Positions 20,179 to 29,572 are shown, numbered from the stretch's first letter. The stretch is DNA of 64,000 nt from Streptococcus oralis subsp. dentisani (GCF_002096335.1 NZ_NCUW01000028.1:1-64000); one strand, 5' to 3'. The notes: generated from the letters alone by a model not told the origin. Numbers and translations are program-made.

Positions 20179-20403
20179 TTATTTTGTTTGCTCTTCAACG
20201 TAGGCAACCAAGTCACCAACTGTTTTCAAGTTATCTTCTGCTTCAATTTGAATATCAAAGGCATCTTCGATTTCAGAGATTACTTGGAACAAGTCCAATG
20301 AATCTGCATCCAAATCATCAAAAGTAGATTCAAGTGTTACTTCTGATGCATCTTTCCCAAGTTCTTCAACGATAATTTCTTGTACTTTTTCAAATACTGC
20401 CAT
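20179..20403 (-). CDS. acpP: Acyl carrier protein
   Basis: The 74-residue acidic four-helix protein carries acyl chains on phosphopantetheine attached to Ser35 (DADSLDLF). It begins [15 protein letters not shown]. It is placed between fabH (57 bases upstream) and fabK, as in pneumococcus. An AGGAG ribosome site precedes the ATG. Confidence 0.97.
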   Translation of the reverse strand: MAVFEKVQEIIVEELGKDASEVTLESTFDDLDADSLDLFQVISEIEDAFDIQIEAEDNLKTVGDLVAYVEEQTK

Positions 20404-20460
20404 GATAGGACTCCTTTAAAATATAAAAAATTTATAACTATGTGTTTACCACATGATTAC

Positions 20461-21435
20461 CTAGATTGTAAGAATGAGTGTGCCCCATGTCAAACCTCCA
20501 CCGAAGCCTGATAGGAGAATCGTCTGGCTACCATCTAAACGAATCATGCCATTCTCCACACACTCTGAGAGCAAAATCGGAATACTTGCTGCACTGGTAT
20601 TTCCATACTCCATCATATTAGCGGGAAGCTTGTCTCGGTCTACACCGATTTTCTTAGCCATCTTATCCAAAATGCGGATATTTGCCTGATGAAGCAAGAG
20701 ATAATCCAATTCCGATGCTGCGATTGGACCATTTTCAATGGTCTCTTTGATTGATTTAGCAACATCTCGATTTGCAAAATCAAAAACTGCTCGTCCATCC
20801 ATCTTCAGAAAAGCAGGGACTGCTTCTTGATCCGAGAAGGGCGAAGTCAAAGCCGTTTGACCATAGGTCAAACACTCGCTCCGAGAACCATCCGTATAGA
20901 GACTTTCCACGAGGAAGTGCCGTGTTTCACTCGCTTCCAAGAGAACCCCACCTGAACCATCTCCAAAGAGAACAGCTGTCGAACGATCCGACCAGTCAAC
21001 CGCCTTGGATAAGGTCTCAGCCCCGATTACAATCCCTTTCTTGAACTGTCCAGAGCTTAAAAACTTTTCAGCAGTTGAGAGAGCGAATACAAAGCCACTG
21101 CAAGCTGCTGTCAAATCAAAGGCGAAAGCTCTATTAGCTCCGATATTGGCCTGAACCCGAGCTGCCGTAGAAGGCATCATCGAATCTGGAGTAATCGTCG
21201 CTACAATGATAAAATCAATCTGCTCAGCCTCTATGCTCCCTTTAGCCAGCAAGTTCTTGGCAACTTCTGTCGCCAAGTCACTTGTGGACTCCGTTTTTGA
21301 GATATGTCTCTGTTTAATTCCTGTACGACTTGAAATCCACTCATCGCTTGTATCCATTATTTGGGCTAAGTCATGATTAGTGACCACTTGCTCTGGAACA
21401 TAATGAGCAACCTGGCTTATTTTTGCAAAAGCCAT
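20461..21435 (-). CDS. fabH: 3-oxoacyl-ACP synthase III
   Basis: FabH starts fatty acid synthesis by condensing acetyl-CoA with malonyl-ACP. The 324-residue enzyme has the Cys-His-Asn triad C112 (TAACSGF), H249 (LLHQANIR) and N279 (YGNTSAAS). Its start codon overlaps the fabT stop by one base, which indicates coupling of the repressor gene and the initiating enzyme. Confidence 0.97.
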   Translation of the reverse strand: MAFAKISQVAHYVPEQVVTNHDLAQIMDTSDEWISSRTGIKQRHISKTESTSDLATEVAKNLLAKGSIEAEQIDFIIVATITPDSMMPSTAARVQANIGANRAFAFDLTAACSGFVFALSTAEKFLSSGQFKKGIVIGAETLSKAVDWSDRSTAVLFGDGSGGVLLEASETRHFLVESLYTDGSRSECLTYGQTALTSPFSDQEAVPAFLKMDGRAVFDFANRDVAKSIKETIENGPIAASELDYLLLHQANIRILDKMAKKIGVDRDKLPANMMEYGNTSAASIPILLSECVENGMIRLDGSQTILLSGFGGGLTWGTLILTI

Positions 21436-21869
21436 TATTTCAAATCCTCCAAAAATTGATAAAGGTTCCTTAAGCCTCTGTCCATGACTTCTTTTTCCTC
21501 GGGACTCATGCCATCAATAATTTTTTCGACCATGGCCTTGTGGAAACGTTTATGAAGGCGGTGAACTAGACGACCTTTCTTTGTCAAATGCAGATAAACC
21601 ACACGACGATCTTGGTCTGAACGAACACGCTCAATATAACCCTTTCTTTCTAGGTTATTCAAGCTCGTCGTAACTGTCCCTAAGGTTACCATCAGTTCTT
21701 TGGAAACTTTGCTAGGTGTTGCCTCAGGAAACTTACCAATCACATCAATCGTGTGCATTTCTTTGATGGAGATGTCTTTGAAGCGACTACCTCTCAAGCT
21801 AACCTCCTCGATCACAAGGACATTATTAAAAATGGATGTTAAATAATCATTGACTTGTTGGTAATCCAA
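21435..21869 (-). CDS. fabT: MarR-family fatty acid synthesis repressor FabT
   Basis: FabT represses fab genes when bound to long-chain acyl-ACP. The 144-residue winged-helix protein has the recognition helix region [22 protein letters not shown] (about 78-99) followed by the [14 protein letters not shown] wing. The start is TTG at 21869: an AGGAGG sits eight bases upstream, while the nearby ATG is in another frame and gives only a short peptide. The rare start may limit repressor level. Its promoter carries a palindrome, fitting self-repression. Confidence 0.95.
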   Translation of the reverse strand: MDYQQVNDYLTSIFNNVLVIEEVSLRGSRFKDISIKEMHTIDVIGKFPEATPSKVSKELMVTLGTVTTSLNNLERKGYIERVRSDQDRRVVYLHLTKKGRLVHRLHKRFHKAMVEKIIDGMSPEEKEVMDRGLRNLYQFLEDLK

Positions 21870-21901
21870 TTCTCATCCCTCCTCTTTAGAAAAAACTTTC
21901 A

Positions 21902-21953
21902 TTATCAAAACATTTGATAAAAGAAGTATAACAAACTTCAAAAAATTGTGCAA
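21902..21953 (-). promoter_or_regulatory. fabT promoter with FabT-like palindrome
   Basis: Minus strand: -35 TTGCAC (21953-21948), 17-base spacer, -10 TATACT (21930-21925). Immediately downstream, over the expected start point, TTATCAAA and TTTGATAA (21902-21909, 21913-21920) form a perfect eight-base inverted repeat with a three-base centre. The place and sequence suit repression by FabT; the palindrome orientation differs from the fabK site, so the exact operator is inferred. Confidence 0.7.
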
Positions 21954-21961
21954 GTCTTTTT

Positions 21962-22747
21962 TTATTTTCCTGAAAATTTTGGTCGTCTTCTTTCAGAATG
22001 AGCTCGAACTCCTTCTTTAAAATCTTCCGTTAAAGATAAAGATTCTTGTAGTTTCAATTCCAAATCGGCATAATTCTGCCAATCCTTAAATTGACTTTCC
22101 CAAACTAGCTTCTTAATAGCTGCATAGGAGTTAGCTGAGCCTCGTCTTAATTTCTTCAGAACTTGTTCTCTTGTTTTTTCTAATTTATCAGCTTCACAAA
22201 CACGGTATACCACGCCCCATTCTAGCGCTTTTTCCGCAGTCAAGGCTTCTCCTGTCATGGCAAGTTGTGCTGCTCGTGTTACCCCGATACTACGACTCAA
22301 GAGATGAATTCCACCAGCGTCTGGCGCCAATCCAACTCCAACAAAGGCTTGAATGAATTTTGCCTTGTCAGTCGCCAAACAAAAATCAACTGCTACTGCC
22401 ATATTTGCTGCAGCACCAGCGACCGCTCCATCTACCTCCATCAAAACAGGTTTAGGAATTTGCTTGATTTTAAAAGAAATTGTATTGACTAATTCTGCAA
22501 TCTTATTCAAAGAAGGGATATCATCCTCGTCCACTGCTCGTTTCATCTCAACCAAGTCTCCCCCAACTGAAAAGACCTTCCCATTAGCATTAATCAAGAT
22601 AAACTGAACAGCTTGATCCTGCTCTGCTAGGGTCAAAGCTTCTAAAATCTCCTCACACATTGGGATATGGAAACCATTTGCCACTTCGGGACGATTCAAA
22701 GTAATGATAGCAAGATCATCTACAATCTGATATAAGATATGATTCAT
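21962..22747 (-). CDS. fabM: Trans-2,cis-3-decenoyl-ACP isomerase
   Basis: FabM shifts the double bond of trans-2-decenoyl-ACP to cis-3, the step that commits chains to unsaturated fatty acids in streptococci. The 261-residue crotonase-fold protein begins [20 protein letters not shown] and has the oxyanion-hole regions [10 protein letters not shown] and [14 protein letters not shown]. The open frame extends upstream to 22936, but the ATG at 22747 has an AGGAGAAG ribosome site and gives the family length. Confidence 0.93.
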   Translation of the reverse strand: MNHILYQIVDDLAIITLNRPEVANGFHIPMCEEILEALTLAEQDQAVQFILINANGKVFSVGGDLVEMKRAVDEDDIPSLNKIAELVNTISFKIKQIPKPVLMEVDGAVAGAAANMAVAVDFCLATDKAKFIQAFVGVGLAPDAGGIHLLSRSIGVTRAAQLAMTGEALTAEKALEWGVVYRVCEADKLEKTREQVLKKLRRGSANSYAAIKKLVWESQFKDWQNYADLELKLQESLSLTEDFKEGVRAHSERRRPKFSGK

Positions 22748-22794
22748 AGCTTCTCCTTTTCTTTTGTAAGGCAATGAAATTATTTTATTTTCAA

Positions 22795-22823
22795 AGTATA
22801 TCTTTTTTTGGATAAAGAGGCAA
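22795..22823 (-). promoter_or_regulatory. fabM promoter
   Basis: Minus strand: -35 TTGCCT (22823-22818), 17-base spacer, -10 TATACT (22800-22795), about 45 bases before the fabM ribosome site. It is separate from the fabT promoter. Confidence 0.65.
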
Positions 22824-22970
22824 GAAAAAACTAAAGGAAAGTGTCTCAGCTGATTATTTCCCCATCGTTTATGAATGTGAGTGAAAGTTGACCACTTATT
22901 TTTAAACTGTTGTATCTTTTCAGAACAAATTAACATTTACTTCTATTGTAATAGGAAGATATTTTCTTCA

Positions 22971-22999
22971 TTGAAAAATGCCCCTCTTTCTGCTATAAT
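22971..22999 (+). promoter_or_regulatory. Aspartate kinase gene promoter
   Basis: TTGAAA (22971-22976), 17-base spacer and TATAAT (22994-22999) with an extended TCTGC element lie 30 bases before the ATG at 23029, which has a GAGGAG ribosome site. Confidence 0.8.
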
Positions 23000-23028
23000 C
23001 GTATAAAATACTTACTTGAGGAGTCCTT

Positions 23029-24393
23029 ATGAAGGTTGTAAAATTTGGTGGAAGCTCGCTTGCCTCTGCTGGTCAGTTAGAAAAAGTTTTAAACATCGTT
23101 AAAAGCGATAAAGAGCGCCGTTTTGTCGTCGTTTCTGCACCCGGCAAACGCAATGCTGAAGATACTAAGGTAACTGATGCCTTGATTAAATACTATCGCG
23201 ACTATGTGGCTGGTAATGACATCAGTGCTAGTCAAAGCTGGATCATTGATCGTTATGCCGCTATGGTCAGTGAACTAGGGTTAAAACCTGCTGTTTTAGA
23301 AAAAATCTCTAAAAGTATTCGGGCCTTGGCAACTCTTCCTATAGAGGACAATGAATTTCTCTATGATACCTTCCTAGCTGCTGGAGAAAATAACAATGCC
23401 AAATTGATTGCAGCCTACTTTAACCAAAACGGCATCGATGCACGCTATGTTCACCCAAGAGAAGCTGGGATTGTTGTCACAAGTGAACCAGGAAATGCAC
23501 GTATCATTCCATCTAGTTATGACAAGATTGAAGGCTTGGCTGATAGCACCGAAGTTCTTGTCATCCCTGGTTTCTTTGGTGTGACTAAGGAAAATCAAAT
23601 CTGTACTTTTTCACGTGGTGGTTCAGATATCACAGGTTCTATCATTGCAGCAGGTGTTAAGGCTGATCTCTATGAGAACTTTACAGACGTAGATGGTATC
23701 TTTGCTGCCCATCCTGGTATTATCCACCAACCTCACTCCATTCCTGAATTAACCTACCGTGAAATGCGTGAGTTGGCTTACGCTGGATTTTCAGTCCTTC
23801 ATGACGAGGCCCTTCTTCCTGCTTACCGCGGAAAAATTCCTCTTGTCATCAAGAATACCAACAACCCTGACCACCCAGGAACACGCATTGTTTTAGAACA
23901 CAGTAGTGATAAATTCCCAGTAGTCGGGATTGCGGGTGACTCAGGATTCGTCAGCATCAACATGTCAAAATACCTCATGAACCGTGAAGTAGGGTTTGGT
24001 CGCAAGGTTCTTCAAATCCTTGAGGACCTCAATATCGGTTGGGAACACATGCCTACAGGTATCGACGATCTTTCAATCATCCTCCGCTCCCGTGAATTGA
24101 CTCCTATCAAAGAAGAAGAAATTCTACGTCAACTCGTTCAAAAGGCTGAAGTGGACCATGCTGAAATCGAACATGACCTTTCCATCATTATGATTGTCGG
24201 AGAAAAGATGAAGAGCCATATCGGGGTAACTGCTACTGCAACACGTGCTTTGTCTGAGAATAAAATCAACATCCAGATGATGTCCCAAGGTTCAAGTGAA
24301 GTTTCCATCATGTTTGTTGTCAATAAAGAGCAAGAAAAAGCAGCTATCAAGGCTCTCTATCATGCCTTTTTCGGTGAAAGTAAGGAAGATTAA
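23029..24393 (+). CDS. Aspartate kinase
   Basis: The enzyme phosphorylates aspartate, the first step towards threonine, methionine and lysine/diaminopimelate, and so also feeds cell-wall synthesis. The 454-residue product starts KVVKFGGSSLA (nucleotide site), has the FSRGGSDITGS motif near residue 200, and two C-terminal ACT domains (about 305-454) with the GVTATATRALSENKINI effector-site pattern. It is a single monofunctional form with no homoserine dehydrogenase fusion. The next gene starts 3 bases after its stop. Confidence 0.95.
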   Translation: MKVVKFGGSSLASAGQLEKVLNIVKSDKERRFVVVSAPGKRNAEDTKVTDALIKYYRDYVAGNDISASQSWIIDRYAAMVSELGLKPAVLEKISKSIRALATLPIEDNEFLYDTFLAAGENNNAKLIAAYFNQNGIDARYVHPREAGIVVTSEPGNARIIPSSYDKIEGLADSTEVLVIPGFFGVTKENQICTFSRGGSDITGSIIAAGVKADLYENFTDVDGIFAAHPGIIHQPHSIPELTYREMRELAYAGFSVLHDEALLPAYRGKIPLVIKNTNNPDHPGTRIVLEHSSDKFPVVGIAGDSGFVSINMSKYLMNREVGFGRKVLQILEDLNIGWEHMPTGIDDLSIILRSRELTPIKEEEILRQLVQKAEVDHAEIEHDLSIIMIVGEKMKSHIGVTATATRALSENKINIQMMSQGSSEVSIMFVVNKEQEKAAIKALYHAFFGESKED

Positions 24394-24395
24394 TC

Positions 24396-24767
24396 ATGGC
24401 CCAATCACTCAATCAAGCCATTGACCTCCAAACCACTGGAACATCTTATCTCTCTATCTCTGGAAAGGTTGGGAAATTTCTAGTTGGGGATCAAGCCTTA
24501 GAGTTTTATCCTGATGTCAATGTCGAACAATATATCCAGATTCCTTGGTCTAGCATTCAGCAAATCGGAGCCAACGTAAGTGGTCGCAAGATTAGCCGTC
24601 ACTTTGAAGTCTTCACTGATCAAGGAAAATTCCTCTTTGCTTCAAAAGACTCTGGAGCTATCCTCAAAATCGCTCGGGAAAAACTTGGCAATGACAAAGT
24701 TGTGAAACTTCCGACTCTACTCCAGACCATTGGACAAAAACTTAAAAATCTATTTGCAAAAAAGTAG
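24396..24767 (+). CDS. DUF956 (ManO-like) protein
   Basis: The 123-residue soluble protein has the DUF956 pattern, with GKVGKFLVGDQALEFYPD near residue 25, IPWSSIQQIGANVSGRKISRHFEVFT in the middle and a basic tail. The fold is likely a PH-like beta sandwich. In many Firmicutes the family member is encoded beside mannose-PTS genes and called ManO; here it follows aspartate kinase by 3 bases. Its role is not established. Its last codons overlap the -35 of the serS promoter. Confidence 0.82.
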   Translation: MAQSLNQAIDLQTTGTSYLSISGKVGKFLVGDQALEFYPDVNVEQYIQIPWSSIQQIGANVSGRKISRHFEVFTDQGKFLFASKDSGAILKIAREKLGNDKVVKLPTLLQTIGQKLKNLFAKK

Positions 24768-24782
24768 AAACTTTAGTATAAT
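24754..24782 (+). promoter_or_regulatory. serS promoter
   Basis: TTGCAA (24754-24759), 17-base spacer and TATAAT (24777-24782). The -35 is inside the end of the DUF956 gene; the start point is expected near 24789, where stem I of the T-box begins. Confidence 0.8.
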
Positions 24783-24788
24783 CATAGC

Positions 24789-24966
24789 AACGGATAAGTA
24801 AGTTATCTCCTTCTTTCAGAAAGTCTGCGGGTGCTGCGAGCAGATAGAGGGGATAGGTGAAATTCTACCGTTAGTAACAATTACATACACAATCAAGTGC
24901 ACACCTGTGAAGTTGGATGGAACCGTGGCCCTGCCACTCCAACGCTTTGTCAGGTGTGCTTTTTTC
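24789..24966 (+). ncRNA. T-box leader controlling serS
   Basis: Stem I is closed by AACGG (24789-24793) and CCGTT (24868-24872). The specifier loop on its 3' side reads AAATTCTA, so the best specifier is TCT (24864-24866), a serine codon followed by a purine. The T-box sequence TGGAACCGTGG lies at 24918-24928. The terminator is GCACACCTG (24899-24907) with CAGGTGTGC (24951-24959) and a T run. Binding of uncharged tRNA(Ser) should favour the antiterminator and let serS be read. Confidence 0.93.
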
Positions 24967-24980
24967 ATAAAGGAGTTCTT

Positions 24981-26255
24981 ATGTTAGATATTAAACGTAT
25001 TCGCACAGATTTTGATGCTGTCGCTGAAAAATTAGCTACACGTGGTGTAGATGCTGCTGTTTTGAATGAGATGAAAGAAATCGACGCTAAACGTCGTGAT
25101 ATCTTGGTCAAGGTTGAAACGCTCAAGGCAGAACGTAACACTGTTTCTGCTGAGATTGCCCAAGCCAAACGCAACAAGGAAAATGCAGATGACAAGATTG
25201 CTGCTATGCAAACCCTATCTGCTGAGGTCAAAGCCTTGGATGCTGAATTGGCGGAAATCGATGCTAAGTTGACAGAATTTACGACTACTCTTCCAAACAT
25301 CCCAGCTGACAGCGTTCCTGTCGGAGCTGATGAAGACGATAATGTGGAAGTTCGTCGTTGGGGTACTCCGCGCGAATTTGACTTTGAGCCAAAAGCTCAC
25401 TGGGATCTGGGTGAAGACCTCGGTATCCTTGACTGGGAACGCGGTGGTAAGGTAACAGGCGCTCGTTTCCTCTTCTATAAAGGTCTTGGAGCTCGCCTGG
25501 AACGTGCTATCTACAACTTTATGCTAGATGAGCATGGTAAAGAAGGCTACACAGAAGTCATCACACCTTACATAGTTAACCATGATTCTATGTTTGGTAC
25601 TGGTCAATATCCAAAATTCAAGGAAGACACTTTTGAATTGAAAGACACTAATTATGTCCTTATTCCTACTGCTGAAGTTCCTCTAACTAACTATTACCGT
25701 GATGAAATCCTTGACGGAAAAGACCTGCCAATCTACTTCACTGCTATGAGTCCATCATTCCGTTCTGAGGCTGGTTCTGCTGGTCGTGATACTCGTGGCT
25801 TGATCCGTTTGCACCAATTCCACAAGGTTGAAATGGTCAAATTTGCCAAACCAGAAGAATCTTACGAAGAATTGGAAAAAATGACAGCCAACGCTGAAAA
25901 CATCCTTCAAAAACTCAACCTTCCATACCGTGTCGTTGCCCTCTCTACTGGAGACATGGGCTTCTCAGCTGCCAAGACTTACGACTTGGAAGTTTGGATT
26001 CCAGCCCAAAATACCTATCGTGAAATCTCAAGCTGTTCAAATACCGAAGATTTCCAAGCGCGTCGTGCCCAAATCCGTTACCGCGATGAAGCCGATGGTA
26101 AAGTTAAACTTCTTCATACCTTGAACGGTTCTGGACTTGCAGTTGGACGTACAGTGGCTGCAATTCTTGAAAACTACCAAAATGAAGATGGTTCTGTGAC
26201 CATTCCAGAAGTACTTCGTCCTTACATGGGTGGAGCTGAAGTTATCAAACCATAA
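24981..26255 (+). CDS. serS: Seryl-tRNA synthetase
   Basis: A class II synthetase that charges tRNA(Ser). The 424-residue product starts [13 protein letters not shown] and has an N-terminal coiled-coil arm (about 28-110) that grips the tRNA variable arm. The motif 2 region [25 protein letters not shown] is near 255-280, and motif 3 [15 protein letters not shown] is near 382. The frame is open to 24897 but that is T-box RNA; the ATG at 24981 follows an AGGAG ribosome site. Confidence 0.97.
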   Translation: MLDIKRIRTDFDAVAEKLATRGVDAAVLNEMKEIDAKRRDILVKVETLKAERNTVSAEIAQAKRNKENADDKIAAMQTLSAEVKALDAELAEIDAKLTEFTTTLPNIPADSVPVGADEDDNVEVRRWGTPREFDFEPKAHWDLGEDLGILDWERGGKVTGARFLFYKGLGARLERAIYNFMLDEHGKEGYTEVITPYIVNHDSMFGTGQYPKFKEDTFELKDTNYVLIPTAEVPLTNYYRDEILDGKDLPIYFTAMSPSFRSEAGSAGRDTRGLIRLHQFHKVEMVKFAKPEESYEELEKMTANAENILQKLNLPYRVVALSTGDMGFSAAKTYDLEVWIPAQNTYREISSCSNTEDFQARRAQIRYRDEADGKVKLLHTLNGSGLAVGRTVAAILENYQNEDGSVTIPEVLRPYMGGAEVIKP

Positions 26256-26260
26256 AAAAC

Positions 26261-26291
26261 AAGGCCTAGCTAAATAATAGCTAGACCTTTT
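26261..26291. terminator. Bidirectional terminator between serS and the TDT transporter gene
   Basis: AAGGCCTAGCTA (26261-26272) pairs with TAGCTAGACCTT (26278-26289) with one mismatch and a five-base loop, flanked by A and T runs. Its right arm overlaps the end of the convergent transporter gene. Confidence 0.85.
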
Positions 26292-27180
26292 TTCGTAACC
26301 AAATCAGATAAGCACCCAATACGAAGAATAAAATAGTGAGGCAAATAACAGTTTCAGCCAACACCAGATAATCCAGAAATGGAAGTTTCAAAATTCCCTG
26401 AGCCATCTTGAGAGAGGTAGCTGTGATAATGGTTGGAAAGGTGAGGGCTGAGAAAGCTGGTTGAAATCCTTGTTTTAAAATATTGGGCAGGCGAGTTAAA
26501 ACAAAGAAAAAGAAGGATTGAGAAGCCAAAATCATGACGATTAAGAGCCAAGTCGGTAGGCCTGCTCCTCCAACTCGAATCAGAGAAGCCAAAAGTAGAG
26601 AGAAAGGGGCGCAGTAGATCCCTTCTTGTCCAAGTAAGGCTAGTGGGAGTGGCTGTTTCTTTAAATCGCTATAAATAAGCGGATAGAGATAGAAGGTTAG
26701 GAGAAAACCAAAAATCAAGGTCGCATAGGCGATTTCGATGATACCTACAAGAGGATAGGTCAAGGCAGCCACTGCTATCCCCACATAAAGCACCGTCCAG
26801 CTTGGAGTCGCATGAACCCTCCGACCCGGACAAGCAAACTTGATGGTAAAACCAGCAATCAAGACCAAATCCAAGAGAAATGAAAACCACCATAGCCCTT
26901 GCGCTACTAAGGGAAGATGAGGGAACAAGCGAAAGACATAAGTTGATAAAATCATTCCAGCCATGGGAAAGGTCGCCATTCCTGATAAAAGAGGGGGCTT
27001 GGTCAATTCTTGCCTGGTTTCCTTCCGATTAAACAGATGAAGAATCAGAAAGTAAATCCACAAAATCAACCCTATCAGACTAAACAGATGTGACAGAGCA
27101 GGCCAAGTATCTGCAACCAGATTTCCTGCACCTGCCAAACCTAACAAACAACCAGAAAATACCAAGGGGAGTTTTTTCAT
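26281..27180 (-). CDS. TDT-family (TehA/SLAC1-like) membrane transporter
   Basis: The 299-residue protein has about ten hydrophobic helices and nearly no soluble part. The helix content, length and patterns such as GMATFPMAGMILSTY and FPTIITATSLKMAQ resemble the tellurite-resistance/dicarboxylate transporter family; substrate cannot be read from sequence. The start at 27180 follows a GGAGG ribosome site, four codons inside the longest frame. It ends at the serS terminator and is convergent with serS. Confidence 0.75.
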   Translation of the reverse strand: MKKLPLVFSGCLLGLAGAGNLVADTWPALSHLFSLIGLILWIYFLILHLFNRKETRQELTKPPLLSGMATFPMAGMILSTYVFRLFPHLPLVAQGLWWFSFLLDLVLIAGFTIKFACPGRRVHATPSWTVLYVGIAVAALTYPLVGIIEIAYATLIFGFLLTFYLYPLIYSDLKKQPLPLALLGQEGIYCAPFSLLLASLIRVGGAGLPTWLLIVMILASQSFFFFVLTRLPNILKQGFQPAFSALTFPTIITATSLKMAQGILKLPFLDYLVLAETVICLTILFFVLGAYLIWLRKKV

Positions 27181-27239
27181 GGCAACCTCCATTAATCATA
27201 TTATTAGTATAGCATAAAAGCGCTTAAAATAGCATAGAA

Positions 27240-27274
27240 AAATGAAGACTGGGTTTCTCAGCCTTCATTTTTTT
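27240..27274. terminator. Bidirectional terminator downstream of the AhpD-like gene
   Basis: AATGAAG-CTG and CAG-CTTCATT arms around a six- to eight-base loop with T runs on both strands. It separates the AhpD-like gene from the TDT gene. Confidence 0.8.
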
Positions 27275-27288
27275 CTTTATGATTCGAA

Positions 27289-27837
27289 CTAGGCATAGGG
27301 TTGCAATTCTGGGTTAATAGGCGTATTGGCTAAGTTATTAGCATAGTTGCAAAGGCTGGCTAGGCTGACACCGAGAACCACATCCAGGGCATTTTGCTGC
27401 GTATAGCCGGCTTCTAAAAATTCACTAAGCGCTTCATCCCCTACACGTCCTTTGGTATTGATGACTGCCAAGGTAAACTTGGCCAGAGTATCTAGCTTAG
27501 GATCTGATTCGATTGGAGTGCGATTGCGAAGGGCTTGAAGAAGATCATCATTCATTTGGATTTGTTTGATTGAAAAGGCAGTATGGCCTGCCACGCAGAA
27601 AGCACAACCATTGGTTACTGCAGCTGTGATTTGCACCACTTCTCTCTCAACTGGGGTTAGGCTATTGCGACGGTTGATGGCTCCGACAGTTCGGTAGGCT
27701 TTTAGAGCAGTAGGAGCATTGGCCAAGAGACCGATTAGATTGGGAATATAGCCATTGTTATCTTTTTGTACTGTTTCCAGAACTTCTTTCACTTCTGCTG
27801 GAGCTGATTCTACTGTATGGATGGTAAATGTTGTCAT
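27289..27837 (-). CDS. AhpD-like carboxymuconolactone decarboxylase-family protein
   Basis: The 182-residue all-helical protein has the AhpD-type redox motif CAFCVAGH (about 93-100), with two cysteines and the nearby His, preceded by the conserved EREVVQITAAVTNG stretch. Family members reduce peroxides through a thiol relay or act in related chemistry. The partner is unknown here, as no ahpC lies nearby. It looks monocistronic, with its own ribosome site (AAAGAGG) and terminator. Confidence 0.85.
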   Translation of the reverse strand: MTTFTIHTVESAPAEVKEVLETVQKDNNGYIPNLIGLLANAPTALKAYRTVGAINRRNSLTPVEREVVQITAAVTNGCAFCVAGHTAFSIKQIQMNDDLLQALRNRTPIESDPKLDTLAKFTLAVINTKGRVGDEALSEFLEAGYTQQNALDVVLGVSLASLCNYANNLANTPINPELQPYA

Positions 27838-27943
27838 AAGAAACCTCTTTTCATTTTATTGTCATTTAGTCTATCATAGAATTTCTTCTTTGGATAATAT
27901 ATATTTTCAATTGCCATGATAGGAAATGTTTATGAAAGAAAAA

Positions 27944-27964
27944 AATCACACTAAGAGTGTGATT
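27944..27964 (-). terminator. Terminator of the alanine/glycine symporter gene
   Basis: AATCACACT/AGTGTGATT stem with a three-base loop and a T run on the minus strand, only three bases beyond the stop codon. Confidence 0.9.
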
Positions 27965-27967
27965 GGG

Positions 27968-29290
27968 TTAGTGTTTAAAATACTTTTTGGTTTCAGCAAT
28001 AACGACTGGTGACAAGACCAAAAGGGCAATCAAGTTTGGTAGAGCCATCAAGGCATTGACGATATCTGCAATAATCCAGACCATATCCAACTCGATAAAA
28101 CCTCCCAACAAGACCATGAGCACAAAGATCACTCGATAGAGCCAGATAAAGCGAACCCCAAAGAGAAACTCGAAACAGCGTTCTCCATAGTAATTCCAAC
28201 CGAGAATTGTCGTAAAGGCAAAGAGAACAAGGAAAATAGTCAAAAGAGCAGGGCCAAAATGTGAAAAAACTGTTGAAAAGGCTGACTGGGTCAAAGCAAC
28301 ACCATTCAAATCACCGCTCCAAACCCCTGTCACTAAGATTGTCAGACCTGTCAGAGTACAGATAATCAACGTATCAATAAAGGTTCCTGTCATGGAAATC
28401 AAGCCTTGCTCGACAGGCTCATTAGTCTTAGCTGCAGCCGCTGCAATCGGAGCTGAACCAAGGCCAGATTCGTTAGAAAAGACTCCTCGCGCCACACCAT
28501 TTTGAATCGCAGTACGGATAGTCGCCCCTGCAAAACCACCTACCGCAGCTACTGGGTTAAAGGCTGAAGTAAAGATGAGGGCAAGTGTGGCTGGGATTTT
28601 CTCGATATTAAAGAGAATAACTGTAAGAGTTCCCAAAATATAGACGATGGCCATAAAAGGAACAACTGCTGTTGAAACCTTGGAAATGGATTTGAGTCCA
28701 CCAAAAACGGCAATTCCTACAAAAATGGATAAAATAAGAACTGTGATAGCTGGATCAATTTGAGCTGTATTTTGGATAGATTCTGTAATTGAATTGACTT
28801 GGGTAAAGGTACCAATCCCTAGAAGAGCCACCAACACACCCGCTAGGGCAAAGAAGATTGCAAGGGGACGCCACTTTTCTCCCATACCCAAAAGAATGTA
28901 GTGCATGGGCCCTCCAGCTACAGCCCCATTTGCATCCTTGCTACGGTATTTGATAGCCAGTAAGCCTTCAGCATACTTGGTTGCCATCCCAAAGAAGGCT
29001 GCCATCCACATCCAAAAGAGAGCACCTGGCCCACCAACCTTAATGGCTGTTGCAACTCCGATGATATTTCCCGTTCCAACAGTAGCTGCAAGGGCTGTAC
29101 ATAGAGCGGCGAAACTGGACACATCTCCATGTCCCTTGTCCTTGGTAAAGATTAACTGAAAGGCCTTGGAGAGACGAGTTACCTGTAAAATCCCTAGTCG
29201 GATGGTTAGATAGATACCCGTTCCGACCAATAACAGTAAGAGGGGAGGTCCCCAAGCGAAAGCATCAAGCGCTTTTAGCAATTCTAACAT
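27968..29290 (-). CDS. Sodium:alanine/glycine symporter (AGCS family)
   Basis: The 440-residue protein has about ten membrane helices and the AGCS signatures: GTGNIIGVATAIKVGGPGALFWMW near residue 73, GVARGVFSNESGLGSAPIAAAAA near 270, and a C-terminal GWNYYGERC motif. It takes up alanine and/or glycine with Na+. A glycine riboswitch sits in its leader, so glycine is the likely signal and probably a substrate. Confidence 0.95.
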   Translation of the reverse strand: MLELLKALDAFAWGPPLLLLLVGTGIYLTIRLGILQVTRLSKAFQLIFTKDKGHGDVSSFAALCTALAATVGTGNIIGVATAIKVGGPGALFWMWMAAFFGMATKYAEGLLAIKYRSKDANGAVAGGPMHYILLGMGEKWRPLAIFFALAGVLVALLGIGTFTQVNSITESIQNTAQIDPAITVLILSIFVGIAVFGGLKSISKVSTAVVPFMAIVYILGTLTVILFNIEKIPATLALIFTSAFNPVAAVGGFAGATIRTAIQNGVARGVFSNESGLGSAPIAAAAAKTNEPVEQGLISMTGTFIDTLIICTLTGLTILVTGVWSGDLNGVALTQSAFSTVFSHFGPALLTIFLVLFAFTTILGWNYYGERCFEFLFGVRFIWLYRVIFVLMVLLGGFIELDMVWIIADIVNALMALPNLIALLVLSPVVIAETKKYFKH

Positions 29291-29314
29291 GTCCTACTCC
29301 TATCTTTCAACCCC

Positions 29315-29465
29315 AAAAGAAAGAGCACATGCAAGATACATGTACTCTGGAATGCTTAGATAAATGCCAAAAAGCGGTCTATCTTAGCTCTGTCCTTTTA
29401 CCTGAGAGTTTGAGCAGTTGCCTGCCTTGCCCCTTCGGTGCCTTTACGGTCTCTCCAGAGTTCCG
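29315..29465 (-). ncRNA. Glycine riboswitch with terminator
   Basis: Reading the minus strand from 29465, one aptamer with the class hallmarks (GGAGAGACC, AAAGGCACCGAAGGGGCAA, ACTCTCAGGTAAAAGGACAGA) spans about 29460-29388. A shorter, degenerate GACCG...GGC region (about 29386-29360) may be the ghost partner seen in single-aptamer forms. A terminator follows: 29348-29339 pairs with 29331-29322 with one wobble, then TTTCTTTT. CTCTGG (29460-29455) can instead pair with CCAGAG (29350-29345), which overlaps the terminator arm, so the two folds exclude each other. Confidence 0.95.
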
Positions 29466-29543
29466 TCCATTTACAGTCATGGAAAACAAACTTTTCTCCA
29501 CTTCTATTAAACTTCATTCGGTGTTGGTATTTTATTTTTTATT

Positions 29544-29572
29544 ATTCTACAAGAAAAGTGGGGATTTGTCAA
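29544..29572 (-). promoter_or_regulatory. Promoter of the glycine riboswitch unit
   Basis: Minus strand: perfect -35 TTGACA (29572-29567), 17-base spacer, -10 TAGAAT (29549-29544). It gives a leader of about 250 bases. The rest of 29573-29702 holds nothing I can identify. Confidence 0.85.

Noticed and set aside
24897-24980. Upstream extension of serS giving a 452-residue protein
   Set aside because: The extension covers the T-box and its terminator; the ATG at 24981 has the ribosome site and the family N-terminus.
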